64,000 nt of DNA from NCBI GenBank assembly GCA_000934455.1, contig KN885316.1, positions 25,760 through 89,759 of the forward strand, read 5' to 3'. Every line of letters begins with the position of its first letter. Position 1 is the stretch's first letter. The DNA is from Apostichopus parvimensis (Eukaryota; Echinodermata; Holothuroidea; Aspidochirotida; Stichopodidae). The notes under the pieces were generated by a model. That model did no database searches. It saw only the letters and a program-made list of their open reading frames with translations, and was not told where the DNA came from. Shown one piece after another: positions 1 to 13,083 of the stretch. The position numbers and the translations under genes are program-made.

Positions 1-629
1 TTAATTAATGTTAGATGGATGTCTTGGATACTGTGAAAGTAAAGGACAAAATAACTTATGGATCATCTTATTTTGAACACTGACATTTTATTTTCTGAAC
101 TTTAAAAGGACATTGATACGATCTATGGCCGGGACACCGGCTATATATTCAAAAAGTACAGACAGATGGTGCTTTGTATTTTTCATGTAATTTCATGCCC
201 ACAAGACATGATCGAGGGTTTCATGTGAACAGTTCTCACGGCATCCAATGAGGCTGTCTTTTGACAACATCATGACTGGATTTGAGTTGATTCACTCAGC
301 CTGCCAGAAAAGCCAGCTTAATACATCGTAATTCTATGGAAAACAGAACTTGTGTGTAAAAATAAATATTATCTTATAATGCCGGTGTGTCCGATGGCAA
401 TTGGTGTCTGGGTAAGCATTCAATTTCTTACAAATGAAAAAAAGAAAATCTTTGTTCTACCAAATTTGATCCAATGTAAAGACGCAAATTTGGAGAGGTT
501 TTCAGTGTTATCCCTAAAAATATGCTAGAAGAATTTAAATATGGTCAGCAATTTAACAAAAATAAGAACGCGTTTTAGGAGTCACAGGAGTCACATTTAA
601 GCATCAACTTTTAAGATGATAATCAGTAG
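1..629. other. AT-rich non-coding stretch
   Basis: No open frame, splice-bounded segment or repeat that I can support. The sequence is AT-rich and unstructured. Confidence 0.5.
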
Positions 630-900
630 AAGCTTATAATGGCCAAGATTTTAGCATGCTTTAAAATTGCCACCTTTAGTTTTAGAATTAACTAGTTTAA
701 TTTTCCTTGATGCTCTGATCCTCCCGATTAATCCAGCCAATGGAGGAGTGTTGAAATAGACAAAATTTATCTGAGAGTGGCAGAATATAACTTGGTGACC
801 ATTTTTTATCTGACAACATTTCTAGCATCTCTGGGCAATAGTGATGACCTTTAACCCAACAATGTCTTCAAGCTTTCTGTTGAGGTGGGTTGTATGATCT
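630..900 (+). repeat. Dispersed repeat R1, copy 1 (old)
   Basis: This resembles the segment at 53765-54030 in the same orientation. Shared landmarks, in order, are a GGCC-containing start, a GAGGAGTGTT block followed by AAATAGACA, a GTGGCAG block, and TTCTAGCAT followed by a GGGCAAT and GACCTTT end. The copies are clearly diverged, so this is an old family. The family type is unknown; I see no coding capacity and no tRNA-like promoter. Confidence 0.5.
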
Positions 901-3900
901 GATTGTCAGTATTAGTTTATAGAGGCCCTATTATACCATTCAATATTCACACACTATCACACATAAATTCAAAATCTATGCTGTTACAACCGGTCGTCTG
1001 CTTCTCTGGTTGGTACGTGAGTTTATGGTTAAAAACATTCAGTCGAACAAAGAAAAAACATGTGCGACATATTTAATGTAACATCTAATTGTTTCCTTTT
1101 CAAAATAGTTTGGGCGGGGTTTATGGCCATCCTGTGTCTACATTGTATCATATATAAACTAAATTGTCCTTTCTGTGATACCTGCATATGAAACATGTTA
1201 TGCTTTGTAAAACTCAGCCTACTTATATCCAAGGGTGAAAAGATCCATTTCAAAGCCCTTGGACGATTATCACTGCCCGAGACCGCTGTCATTTTTGAAG
1301 TATTTCCTGTTTTCCTCAGGTAAATTTTAGAAAATGAGAATATATTATTCTTTATATCTCATATTTCTCAGGGCCCCAGGTTGCAACCCTCCTCTGTTGC
1401 ATTTTCCTCCCTCCCTTCTCTCCATCCTCTTTGTTTTTTTTGTCAGGAATGTCACCTCTTGCCATCTCCTCTCCTCATCTCCCTGTTACCTCTTAGACTA
1501 AAGATACTTTACCAGCAGCAAATGATGTAATAAATGATTGAACAGACCTACAATTATTAGCTGCGACATGACGGACGCAACAAATGCTCATCTAAGCCTA
1601 TAAATAAGATTATGATTTTTTTTCATTATTTTTGGATTATTCAACAACGAAAAACTAACATTATTCATATTCTAAGAAGCAACATGTATGAAATATAAAC
1701 TGGAAAAATTTTTGCCATCTGATGGAGGTGGCAAGAAACAAACCTCACTCCCATTAGCTATTTTTCTTTTAAATTTTCCGTTGTTGTCCGCGTTCGACTA
1801 CACAGTGTACCACTGTACTAGCAGCTATGTTAACTTGAGTGTGTTACTGTTTCAATTTTTAATTAAGGTAGATTTAAATATTATTTTGAAACATAAAACT
1901 AATCTTTGAGGATGAGTTTCAATCTTACCCATTAAATTACTCCAATTTCTGTGTACTGTATGATATTACTATCCAATGGATATTTGCTGCATTTATTATT
2001 TTTTCTAGAAGATACTTATCACCAGTACACACCACACTGAACCACTGAGTTCTATCTGATTAAATATCGTTTCCATTATAAGGAAAAAGTAATCTTTCTC
2101 GCAAACTCTTTTGTGCTTTCATTTCGAACTGTGAGCTAGGAATTTTGGCGAACGGTATCGTAGCTGGTGGGACAGATGTCATGTCTGTCATTGGGGACAA
2201 TGGGGGGGGGGAGAGAGGAGGGGTGAGGTGAAGCTTAGCTTTCAAGATGGCCCTTCTATTTAGAGCAATTAGAAACACTGGTAATTAGAACCTAAAGAAG
2301 TTTGCTACACACAAAAATGACTGACATTTTAATAGCCATATCAACAACAGGAGTGGTGCGATGCGGCTATATTTTATCAAAGTAAGAAGCAAGGATATCT
2401 CCCACATAACTCTATCCCATGGTAGGAATTGTCATGCAATCCCCCACACCCCCCCCCCCAACAAAAATAAATATGTTAAAGCAACTTTAGGTCAAACAGT
2501 ATATGCATGCTTCTTTCCTTTTTAATGTTAAAAGACTACAAAGAATAAGGGGGTTGGGCGAGAGGATTTAAAGTAACACTTGTTCTCTTACAAAATCAAC
2601 CTCCTCACAAGTAACATTAACAAAAAATTGTCTCATTATGCTTCTTTTTAATCATTCATGTTCTCTTCCACACAGCCATTAATTAAAATATAGTACATCT
2701 TCGAAACATTACCACAAAAAAAAAACATCCACGAATTGATATCGAAAAGTACCTAACCAAATAATTCCATGATGACGCTGATCGGGGTCGATATCAATTA
2801 TGAACCGAATAACAACAGACCAAAAAACAAAAAAAATCAACTACTGGATCCATACTCTCGGCCGTATATATGATTTCTACAGAGATGTTGTAACTTAAAA
2901 CTTTTCCTCTGTTCAATGTACTGTAGTACTGTAGAGTTGTGGTGCAGGAATAATGATAAAATCATTTGATGCTCTCCAGAATTTTGATGAGCAGATAGAC
3001 ATACTTCAATCTTAAAAAAATGTTTGGCAAAATTTCACTTCAAAGTTCACCAAATTTACTAAAAAAATTAGACAAAAGCAAAGTCATTTCCAAATTTTCG
3101 GTAAAACCATTTTAACAGAAAGGTGATTTCGTTCTCAAATGCCCACTTGTCTGCATTTTCAAATCTTCAAAATAATATGTGCAATAATTCCTTTCAAAAA
3201 TTGCACAAATGCCAGAGGAAATAGTAGCTGATCTCTGTTCAAATCTTTGGGATCTCGCATATTCTAAATGATTTTCTCCCCGTTTTGTCTCTAAGGCACA
3301 GATTTAGACAGAAAGAGAAGCAAAAAAATCCCCCCAAAAATACAGGGTTTGAAGAACTTTTCTTTTCTTCTGAGGTAAGAGGGAAGAAAGCAGAATGGAT
3401 TTTCGGAGCTGTTTGTAAAATAAACTTGACCTTCGAATGTTAATCTTACTTTCCATCGACATGCCAAAATCCAGACCTAAATTAGGCCATGATTATTGAA
3501 TTATGCATTATGACATTATTTTCCAGTACATATGCTTTCACAAATTTGCTGATGCAAGAGATATGATGGAAGGTAAGAGTTAGGCTGACATTGAATTAAC
3601 AAGTCCTTGCTTTTCATGAAAGCAGGTAATGAGATTACAATGTCAAAGGTCAGTCCCGAATTATAAACTTCCATGGACAACTGCATGATTGTTGAAGTCA
3701 ATGTAGAACTAGACTCCTTTGCAAGTCAATTCCACTAATCACAATGCATAGTTTCATAATGTGCATAAATTTGTTTTCATTTATTCATTTGGTTTATTTC
3801 AACAATTTTGTTTTAACATTTTTTTATTTCAGTTTAACTAATTAATTCTCAGTGTTTACAGGTTATTAAGTGAAACCCTTAATTGAGAGCATTGAATGGA

Positions 3901-4048
3901 TGTTTTGTATTGTATCGGTGCGTACAAGAGGACAATTATACACAGAATAACCAATGATAGTTAACGTATACAGAAGCAAAATGAGGGTCAAAATAGAAAA
4001 CAAATTGAAGCATTTCATCCTTACCTTGTACTCAGTCACTGAGCTCAC
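901..4048. other. Non-coding stretch, no supported gene
   Basis: Open frames are at most 87 codons and have the composition of chance frames. The stretch has a T-rich/pyrimidine tract near 1385-1450, a G run with purine tract near 2201-2230, a C run near 2447-2460, and many A/T homopolymers. A possible minus-strand 5' splice site (TACAAG then GTAAGG) lies near 4020-4030, just beside the first M1 MITE, but no paired acceptor is evident. Confidence 0.5.
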
Positions 4049-4414
4049 TTAAAGGGTGTGAAGACTCGCGCAAAAAGAAACGTCTAATGCCGGTAATCTG
4101 ACTTAGTTTCGAATGAGGTGTAACAAGTGTTAGACACCACCATCGATCCCAGGAAATACGCACACAGCTTGCTACCGTCGGTTATTAGACACTAGTGTAC
4201 AGTCAGTACATACAGCTGCGGTCAATACCCACAGCACAGTATTCAAACGATACAGCGATGGACATCTCAGGTCCAGCTAAAGATAACAAGGTATCACGTT
4301 TCATTACTGTCTGCATTTTGTAGCGACAAGCAGAAAACTTCACTAGCAAGCAACGGAAAGTTAACTTTTTCAGAGCGCGGCACCCGGTTTGGGGCGAGTC
4401 TTCAATGCCTTTAA
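4049..4414 (+). mobile_element. M1 MITE, copy 1 (TTAA-flanked, non-autonomous)
   Basis: A 366-bp element counting the flanking TTAA (4049-4052 and 4411-4414). Inside these are 17-bp imperfect terminal inverted repeats, AGGGTGTGAAGACTCGC at the left and AGGCATTGAAGACTCGC read inward from the right (3 mismatches). Five further copies lie in this window. TTAA duplications are made by piggyBac and Kolobok transposases. The AGG terminus is not the usual piggyBac CCY, so the superfamily is left open. There is no transposase inside. A ~70-codon frame running from the right end inward is shared with other copies but looks like a by-product. Confidence 0.85.
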
Positions 4415-6078
4415 TACTGAAGGCCACCAAGACCGGTAACCATTACAGTAATGCAATGAGAAACTGGTGTGCACACATGTGTGTGTGTGTGTCAACAACA
4501 TTACAGGTTTCCGTACACAAAACAACATGCAGCAATATTAACACAAGCTATATTACATAGATAACAAATACTATCCTAACTTTGAAATGCCCGGGAAAGG
4601 AAATCTCATAGCTTGGCAATCTACTGCAATTACATCCTTTGTAAGTTACAATGTTATAACAGCAGACACAGGAATGCTATAATTTTGGACAGAGAATATC
4701 CCCCTGTCTTGGTGCCAGATGGAAATGTCATTGTATAATTAAGGCTAATCTCTCTGTGGATTCACGAGGGGAATTCCCTCTCTTCCCCAAATCAAAAGGT
4801 GTGACACACCTTAAAGACATACCAATCTGTTAATTTATATTCACAGTATAGGTGTCACAAGTTTGTAAATTCTCATAGGAAATTGTGTGCGTGGGAAATT
4901 AAAGGTGGACGTAGAGAGAGAGGCATAAGAAGTGTATAACATGATGGCCATATTAGTCAGGTGCATATTTATCAAAAGCCTCAACTCATTCGAGAGAAAA
5001 GAGCAAATTTGGAACTCGGTGGACACAGATGTTACTTCCTCGAGATGCTTTCTTTGCATGTTTACACAACTAATGTAAAATAGTGGATGCCTAATCAAAT
5101 TATTATACGTTCCCCATCAACTAGTTGCTATTCCTTTCAGCAAAGTTGGAAGATTAAAAAACAAAAAAATGAAGATGAAAACATATTCTTGATGTAACAA
5201 TGATATTTCCTGAAACTTATACAGTTTAAGGGATGATTGATCTGAGAAGATTTATAATCTTTATAAAAAATTTAATCAGCTAGAAAAAAAAGAAAGAAAA
5301 AAATCCCTCACATATAAACATGCAAAAAAAAACTATACAAATAAAATCGTTTTTAATTTCATCCACTTACACTTTGATCCCATATCAATCATAAAAATAT
5401 AGATATATATCAAGAAAACCTGCAAGTTAATTCATCTTGTCCCTGCATATATTCAAACTTTCATTACCAGAAGAGTATATACATAACCTGATTGAATGGC
5501 CGAGTTGTCACCTGCAAAACTCAAAACAACGGCCAAAAATAGAGCACTACTTATGTGGAAGTGAGTAGTGTAACTGGAAATATTCATGAAATTGTGAAGT
5601 CTCATTAATTTTCCAAAAAAATGGAGATTTACCATAATAGGACATGGAGAAATAATGTGGCTAATTTCAAGTTCCCAGGAAATACATTAATGAAGAAATG
5701 CCACCCAATATGTGTTTAGGATGAGGCGGGTGGGAGGGGGGGGGTGTGATTGTGGGGAATCATCACAAATTGCACAGATAATGTTCTCACAAATTCATTC
5801 AGTGTTTCAAATTTTATGCATGCATTAAATACCACCTGTATTAAAACATTGTTTATTAATATAATTGCAGAGTTAAGAATACTTCTAGGTCCCAATCTAT
5901 TTTCTTCACCATGCATGTTTGTTGTAAAATAAATGTAAATTGTTCACAGTATTTTGTTTTCGGATCTTTTCATGGGTTTGGGATGTTGATATTTGTATTT
6001 ATGAATGATGGAATAAAGTTGGAAGTTCTTTATCACAGATTATAGAACCTTTCTGCTCCTTAATTTTCACCTGTCAGT
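4415..6078. other. Non-coding stretch
   Basis: A GT microsatellite lies at about 4478-4494 and a G run at about 5737-5746. The rest is AT-rich with A-runs near 5280-5335. Open frames of 60-85 codons look like chance. Nothing else is supported. Confidence 0.5.
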
Positions 6079-6335
6079 TAATGTATGTATGTATATGTAT
6101 GTATATTAGATCCTTCTGCAAGCAGGAACTCGCGAAGAAGCCATCATTGGCTTATCAAAGCCGCAAGCTGACCGAAGTCAGTCTCTTACATTCATATTTA
6201 ACGTCCATGATTATGAATTGTAAATTGTCAACAACTCTGGAACTGGACGACATACATTAATCTGGGAGTGACTCGAACCGGGGACCTTATGATTGAAAGG
6301 CCCCGGCATCTACCACTGAGCTAACACTCTAATTG
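6079..6335 (-). mobile_element. tRNA-derived SINE (S1), full-length copy
   Basis: Read on the minus strand, the element starts with a tRNA-like head (6261-6330). It has a perfect A box, TAGCTCAGTGG, at 6313-6323 and a B box, GGTTCGAGT, at 6271-6279, about 33 bases apart as in a real tRNA. A ~150-bp body follows that is shared with copies at 34174-34401 and 47690-47875. It ends in a palindrome (CCTGCTTGCAGG-like) and a tail of TACATA-type simple repeats (6079-6110). This is the layout of a pol III-transcribed SINE mobilised by a LINE partner. The parent tRNA and the LINE partner are unknown. Confidence 0.85.
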
Positions 6336-7759
6336 TCACATCAGTTGAATTAAACCAATTAGAAAAGATACCCATGAAAGGTTCAGCCTGCCATATGCGT
6401 TTAATGTAATTTCCTAGCCGAGCTAATTTCCCTGTATTATATGCATATTTGTCTTCTGTAATCCACCCCAGAGTGAAAATAAAAAAAGAGACATTAAACC
6501 ACAAATCACTTGTTTTCCAATACTATTTGCCAAGAGGGGACTTAAGGAGATCACTTACAAATATCCCAGTTACTCAAGTAGCAATGTCAGAGTAAAGCAA
6601 AGTGAATGAGCTTTATAAATGCGGGGAGGAAGTTAACTCACAGAGACACAACACACATTAGGACTCTTTTATTTATACATTAAACAACCAACGACACCTG
6701 CGATTAGTAATTGTGCTGGCATCTATACATCAGATTAAACTTATTGACATGTTGGCAGTGAAACTATAAGCTTTGAAATCTTTAACCTGGGTATCTGCAG
6801 ATTCCTAAGGACTCCATGATTTGTTTCTTATTTTTTGGGGGAGCAGGAGATGGGTGGGAGGGGGGGGGGGTCCATGAGGGAAAAGGAGTTGCAGGGAGTC
6901 TTGCAGACAAGTTGGGAGTTTCAGTAAAAGCCTCTAACTGGTCAGTCAACATTTTAATGAGTGACTATTATGTAAGTTGTCAAGGCAAGATAAGCTAGAA
7001 AGTACAATTGGCAAAAAAAAACACCAAAGATTTTCTGATTTCAGCCCAAACGACCAAAGGGCTGAGATCATTGCTGTTGGGGGGGGGGGGGTGGTCTGTG
7101 AACATTTTGACATTGTCCCTATGGGGGAGGAGGGGGATCTGTGGATGGAAACAGGTTAAGAACCTGGCATCTAGGTTACAACAGCAATACTGTGGATGCT
7201 ATACTACAGAGGCCATGTATATTATTCATAGCAACACCTATTAGTTCAGTGTACCTGTGTGATATACCCTGGGAATTTCTTTCTCAATGCTTGACCTCTA
7301 CATTCTTGCAAACTCAACTAAAACAATAAAATGAGAATATGAAAAAGATTAAATTGAAAAACAAAACACCAAATATATATACGTGGGGACTCTAAAATAA
7401 GGTAATAAAAGCAAATCAAAATAGGTATTCAAAATACCTAACAGGATATAAAATCTTGAACTTAACTTCAACATGAAAATTTTATGAATATTCGTGTCAT
7501 AAGTTTCATTTGAAACAAAGTTATGGAAATATGTGCAGATTAAAACTGGCCAAATTTGAAGTAAAGCACAGAGCAATTTAAGGAATGATAAAATAAATTA
7601 AATGAGAAACTTAGAAACATACTGTGCATAAATTGCTGATATGTATATAAATATATGTATATAAATATGTACGTAATTCATGAACTGTTTTTATTAAAAA
7701 CTTTGAGGAAATTTTCTTCACTTAGACATTCAGTCATCTTTTGTTCTCCTTAGAAATGT
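6336..7759. other. Non-coding stretch with G-rich tracts
   Basis: G-rich purine tracts lie at about 6835-6870 and 7079-7135. Several overlapping open frames of 60-78 codons at 6816-7329 run through these G tracts and change composition between frames, so I treat them as chance. Nothing else is supported. Confidence 0.5.
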
Positions 7760-7870
7760 CTGAAAACAATTTGGAGAGTAAAGACCTCCAGGAAAGGACT
7801 TTTTGGCAACTTTTGATAATTAGCAATTATAGCATGCTATAATTTGGGGCCTATACAGACCACCTTTATA
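7760..7870 (-). repeat. Dispersed repeat R1, copy 2 (partial)
   Basis: The reverse complement matches 41790-41895. Shared blocks are TATAGGCCCCAAATTATAGC, CTTTCCTGGAGG and TTACTCTCCAAAT. It is the same old family as the copies at 630-900 and 53765-54030. Confidence 0.6.
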
Positions 7871-7965
7871 AGGACAACAGAATTTTAGAAGAGACAAAAC
7901 TGATCAGATCCCTCAAAACTGATACACAAAAAATTAAACAGTAAATTATTCCCTGATTATGTTTC

Positions 7966-8195
7966 CAGACTGGGGTCTTCAGTGAGTATACATACATATA
8001 CAGACTGGGGTAAGGGGAGAGTTGTCTGATGATCGCTCAACGCGTGAAACTCTGAGTAACAACTACTAGTGTTCCACTAGTCTCAACTAGTCTATATATA
8101 TATATATTTTTACAGACTGGGATCTTCAGTGAGTATATACATCCTCACTGGGGTCTTCCAATGAGTATATATATATATACAGACTGGGGTCTCCA
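7966..8195 (+). repeat. Degenerate tandem units CAGACTGGGGTCTTCAGTGAG
   Basis: The unit CAGACTGGGG occurs near 7966, 8001, 8113 and 8180, with a variant near 8143. Each is usually followed by TCTTCAGTGAG and a TATA/CATA simple stretch. Spacing is irregular because of TA-rich filler and of the structured segment at 8020-8081. Confidence 0.7.
8020..8064 (+). ncRNA. Hammerhead-ribozyme-like motif 1
   Basis: The catalytic core CTGATGA (8026-8032) is followed by a short hairpin (CGC at 8034-8036 with GCG at 8042-8044, loop TCAAC, closing T-T mismatch) and then GAAAC (8046-8050). A 2-bp stem III follows (AC at 8049-8050 with GT at 8056-8057, loop TCTGA), then A at 8058 as the cleavage nucleotide (triplet GTA). 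Stem I is a perfect 6-bp pairing of AGTTGT (8020-8025) with ACAACT (8059-8064). Short stem III hammerheads are known from Penelope-like elements. The T-T pair at the base of stem II is a weak point. A perfect 7-bp hairpin (8065-8081) follows. Confidence 0.5.
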
Positions 8196-11186
8196 GAGGA
8201 AGAGATTTATAAGTTTCCTGCTAAGGTCTAGGGTTTAAACTGTGCAAAAAAAGGAATGCTCTGAACTAACTTTAATCCCAAAGAGTCTACGATTGGGGTT
8301 TAAGTGGTGTCTTTTTCAATTAGTCAGCTGCATAAGGTTGATAAAGGCCACCATCAAAAGGCCATGCAGACTTTTATATCCCATAATTTACTTATTCAAA
8401 GTTATGACCATATCAATAAATATTGTTCATTACATGAAGTCATCAACATAATTCCAAACGTTCTCCTAGCAGCAAACCCAATCTGGCATGTTTATTTATG
8501 TTTATTTATTCATTTATTTTATATATTCATTTATTTAAGCTTAGCCTAATTTACTGACATGACTCCGCCCAGCCCCACCAACATATTTTCATCGCCATGA
8601 TGGATTTACAGGTAAAGTTCCACGGGTAAATGTTGAAAGTGATCAACAGCAGATAAGTACAGAATTATTTCATAATGCATGATTTTTCCTTGTTCAATTG
8701 AAGATTACCCATTCAATTTGGCTAAAAAAACCTTTTTCATTCAACAACAGACAGGGCTACCGGTTGTGCTTAATTACTATATTGATAATCCTATCTAATC
8801 TTGCATTCAAATTGTTTTTCTTAATATCTTAAATAGGAAAAATACAATTGAAACCTAAAAAAAATCACTTATCCAATATAAAGTTGTTTTGCTATTATTT
8901 GTGAACGATGATACCCTGTTTGCTTCTTTTCTACTACCTGTTCCTCTGTCGCCTCTGCAGAAGCCAAAAGAGAAAAAAAATTCAGCACAAATTTTTAGTC
9001 CCACGGCATGACTGAACCACAAGGGACGTGGACCCTGCTGTGCATCGACAGTAGCATCGCTAATCGAGTTACGCACCACACCTTAGATCTGTCATTCGAT
9101 ACTGTGATTTGCAGATATGACGACACCAGAGACAGTTAAGGGTACTGATACATGAAAGATAAAAACCCGTAGCTGCGTTGAGAACTGTCAAAAAGTTGTC
9201 TTGTACGTCACACACTATCTGTACATCTGGTATATCTAATCAGTTCTGAACTGAACGAATACCGGGGACGTAGAATCGGTTAGATGAAGTGTCAGGCATC
9301 GTTTTTCCCACGAGTTCATCTGTTGTATATGTTTGTTTTGTGTTTATATTAGTAGGAGTATTCCATAATATATAGATATACTCATTTTACCGATGTATCA
9401 AATTTATTCAACTTGAAACCTTGTCTCGTTCCTATTCAGATGATGGAAAGAAGAAAAAAAAAGCCACTGATTTCAGGTCAAAAATAATTTGTTGAAAAAT
9501 CCGCAATTTTGACTGTAAGAAATGGTGTTGATATAGCCCCCCCCCCCCCCACAAACACAAAAAAAAGGGTCTCTCTCACTTGTTCAGTATATCCACAGCC
9601 GAATATTATTCATGAAGATCAAATAAGATCACAAAAAGTTGTTGCATTGCTAACCCAAAATGTAGGCCAGATCAGCAAATTTTTGCAACAAGTTTGCTTG
9701 CTAGTTTCATTATTGGACTGATATTACCAAGGCAGCTTCTCAAACACCTTGCAGGTTTTGTAAGGGATGGAAGGGGGAAGGGGGGGGTTGAGGGGGAGAG
9801 TTGAGGGAGAGTCAATGGGAAGATAGGTAATTGAGTTAGGTGGGAGGGAGGTGGTGGAGGCGGAGGCCGACCTAAACAAAGAAATATTTTAGCAAAGGCT
9901 CAACTGAGAAAGAAGCGGCTGAAATTTCCACAAATTCTCAATTCGTTTTAACACCTAGAAATAAATAAATATACCATGTACACAAAAATCCTTTATCTGA
10001 CGGACTATATAGCTATATATATATATAATATATAGGCTTTGCCTAAGGTCACTCTTTTAATTCAAACTCCATCACCTATTTCACAGTTGGGTTTTTTATT
10101 CTTTTTTTAGAATTATCGATTCATATCAGTTTTTGTGACATCTTGAATTTTTGCCTCATTTGGCGTAAAGCCCTGAGCGCACGTGTGCATCTGAATAATG
10201 GCTTTGAATCTTACTACTGTATTAAATACATACAAGCACATTACACAAGAAGTGAATCCTATCTGGGTATGGAAACTGCACCCAAGATTTAGATGCTTTA
10301 AAAAGTAAGGGCAAATTCGTCAACATAGTCATTAACCTGGTTCTGCGAGGTACTATGAAGTATAGAAACTCTTCTGCTACAATATGCCCATGAATATTCT
10401 ACATTCTGCAACAGAGGAAATTAAAAACAATTGCATTGGTTTCTTTTATTGACAACAATTAATACATGACAACCAATTAGCAACATAGGAATTTAATTAA
10501 CATATCTTTCCAACTTTGTACATATAATTGATCATTGCTGCATAGATATTAATTAATAAATAAATTAATAACAGACAGAAATATAGTTTCGATATGCCAC
10601 AGATTGAAAGGAAATGAAGTGTAATAATGCTATCTGCAAGTCATGTAATTTTTGTTTCCATATTCCAGTTTTCAAGTTGTTCAACTTCCAAATAGTATGT
10701 TTGATATTTGGAATGTTCTTTCAAATGGCAAAAATTGATATCACTTCTCAGTCCAGTTCTCGTTGCTAATTGGTAAATTTATATGAGTTATATGAAAAAC
10801 TCAACCCCCCCCCCCAAATAAAAAGAAAGTCTTTTAGCTTTGTATCAATACCAATGAATCCAAACACCATCATTTATCCGTGACAAATTTTGTAATACCA
10901 TTCTTAACATGTGTCGCTTTTTAACAAATTGACCTCAGAGATCTGCATGATAGACTATGTAATTCCGGCCACTTAAGTTGATCAACGGTCTAATATCTTG
11001 AAGGATCATTACGGCCCCCCCAAAAAAAAGGAAAAAGTGAAAAAGTACGACGGATATCGAATCGACACTGATGAAACTTGCTTTCCATATGTGACGTACC
11101 AAACGATCTTTTGTCATTACATATCACCTTCAAAAATAAACTGGTAGAAATAATATGCTGCAACTGCAACTGCAACAGCGTAGCGT
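8196..11186. other. Non-coding stretch
   Basis: AT-rich TTTATT repeats lie at about 8490-8535, a 14-base C run at about 9537-9550, a G-rich purine tract at about 9765-9865, and TA repeats at about 10005-10032. Open frames reach 90 codons with no recognisable domain. Confidence 0.5.
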
Positions 11187-11552
11187 AGGGTGTGAAGACT
11201 CGCCCACAAAGAAACGTCTCATGCCGGTAATCTGACCTAGTTTCGAATGAGGTGTAACACAAGTGTTAGACACCACCATCGATCCCAGAAAATACAAACA
11301 TAGCTTGCTACCGTCGGTACTTAAGTTAGACACTAGTGTATAGTCAATACGTACAGCTAGGGTCAATACCCACAACACAGTGTACATAGCAGTGATGGAC
11401 ATCTCAGGTCTATATAAAAGATAACAAGGTATCACGTTTCATTACTGTCTGCATTTTGTAGCGACAAGCAGAAAACTACACTTACAAGCAACGTAAAGTT
11501 AACTTTTTCAGAGGGCGGCACACAGTTTGGGGCGAGTCTTCAATGCCTTTAA
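11187..11552 (+). mobile_element. M1 MITE, copy 2
   Basis: Same orientation as copy 1. It begins at GGGTGTGAAGACTCGC (11188) and ends at AATGCCTTTAA (11552). The left TTAA is lost or replaced by GCGTA; the right one is present. The body is collinear with copy 1 with scattered substitutions, and a change of CCAGC to CTATATA just after the conserved ATCTCAGGTC. The left end follows CAACTGCAACTGCAAC, a short hexamer repeat. Confidence 0.8.
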
Positions 11553-12695
11553 AGCTGGTTTGGGTGACAGCATCTGTGCATGTTTTGTTCCTGTCTGTGA
11601 CCTCTCTTTACAGGTCAATCGGTAACCATGCGATGCAATGTTATACCACCCGCACAATACTTCCAGTATCATAAGTCAAGAAGGGTATCCATTTCAGCTA
11701 AGTTGTTTCTAGTATTTGGACACAGAACATGTCTATGTAAGCTTTGGAGAAGAGAGCATGTTTTCAATATAATCCTGAGCTGGCCCAGGTAACCTGTTCA
11801 CTAATTCCTAACAGCTGTGTTCGTCCCATAACATTTATTCTGTCAACCCGTAGCATTTTTCCAGAGACCATCTGCAATAATGGTCCAAACTTTCCTGAAT
11901 ATTTTAGAAATGATTTGTCTCGACAGCTGACCACCAAAAATTATTCCCAGACACCTACCTCAGGAGTGGGCCACTAAGACATTACGATGTCTTAACGAGG
12001 AAAAACTGCTTAGAGGGTGATTGTGAAATGTTTGAAAGTGTTGGATGATATATTTCCACCATTATCCACTTTTTCGGGCATTCTGAAGGCAAAACTCAGA
12101 TGACCTTTAGGGGTCACACTCGATCCTGTCTTTAAATTCCCCAATTTTCGCATGTAGTTGCTTTAATTTAACACTTTCTTTAAAAATATTGCTACTTCCC
12201 AGGAAGAAAGTCTATTGGTCATGTGACTACTTACATACTGCCATCAGACCTTGACCTAAACCAAAGGATCGTACAGAGGACTTGATGAAAAAATCAGGGT
12301 ACATCATCATGTTGGAAAATTCAATTTTTCGGGTATCTTTTGAGGAATTTCACAGCAGCGTAATTCCAGCAATAGCCCAGCAATAGTGTAATCTTTGTAA
12401 CAGAGTCAGAGCCTCCTTCTCGATAGGTTACAAAGAATATTAAATTCAAAATATTTCTCGTAAAACGTCTCGAGTAGCTCGCAAACCAGGAGAATGTATA
12501 CGCCGGAGACGTCTGTTAAATTCACCGGGGGTCTCGTATCACCTGACATAACCCTCACGAAGACGGGGCAGAAAATGGGTGAACGACTATAACTTTTGCT
12601 CTTTCTTAAACATTTCTAAGGTCATCAAATTTTATGCAGTTACAATTCATTACCTAAAGATGTATTAGTGGCACTTTTTCTTTGGATTTTTGAAA
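11553..12695. other. Non-coding stretch
   Basis: Moderately complex sequence with few homopolymers. A 77-codon frame at 11744-11977 has no recognisable domain and no splice support. I cannot assign the stretch to a repeat family. Confidence 0.4.
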
Positions 12696-12763
12696 GAGAG
12701 AGATATAAAAGGGAAAAAGGAAAAAAAAAGAATGTTACAGGCTCAGAAAGGAACCCCTGATGT
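12696..12763 (+). repeat. 68-bp segment repeated exactly at 13179-13246
   Basis: The last 68 bases before the N gap (from GAGAGAGAT to CCCCTGATGT) recur exactly at 13179-13246, an offset of 483. The repeat stops exactly where the gap begins, which suggests overlapping contig ends rather than a biological repeat. Confidence 0.8.
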
Positions 12764-13083
12764 NNNNNNNNNNNNNNNNNNNNNNNNNNNNNNNNNNNNN
12801 NNNNNNNNNNNNNNNNNNNNNNNNNNNNNNNNNNNNNNNNNNNNNNNNNNNNNNNNNNNNNNNNNNNNNNNNNNNNNNNNNNNNNNNNNNNNNNNNNNNN
12901 NNNNNNNNNNNNNNNNNNNNNNNNNNNNNNNNNNNNNNNNNNNNNNNNNNNNNNNNNNNNNNNNNNNNNNNNNNNNNNNNNNNNNNNNNNNNNNNNNNNN
13001 NNNNNNNNNNNNNNNNNNNNNNNNNNNNNNNNNNNNNNNNNNNNNNNNNNNNNNNNNNNNNNNNNNNNNNNNNNNNNNNNNNN
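12764..13083. other. Assembly gap (320 N)
   Basis: A run of 320 undetermined bases. Both flanks are duplicated nearby (12696-12763 with 13179-13246; 13084-13178 with 15407-15498), so the true gap may be zero or negative. Confidence 0.99.
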
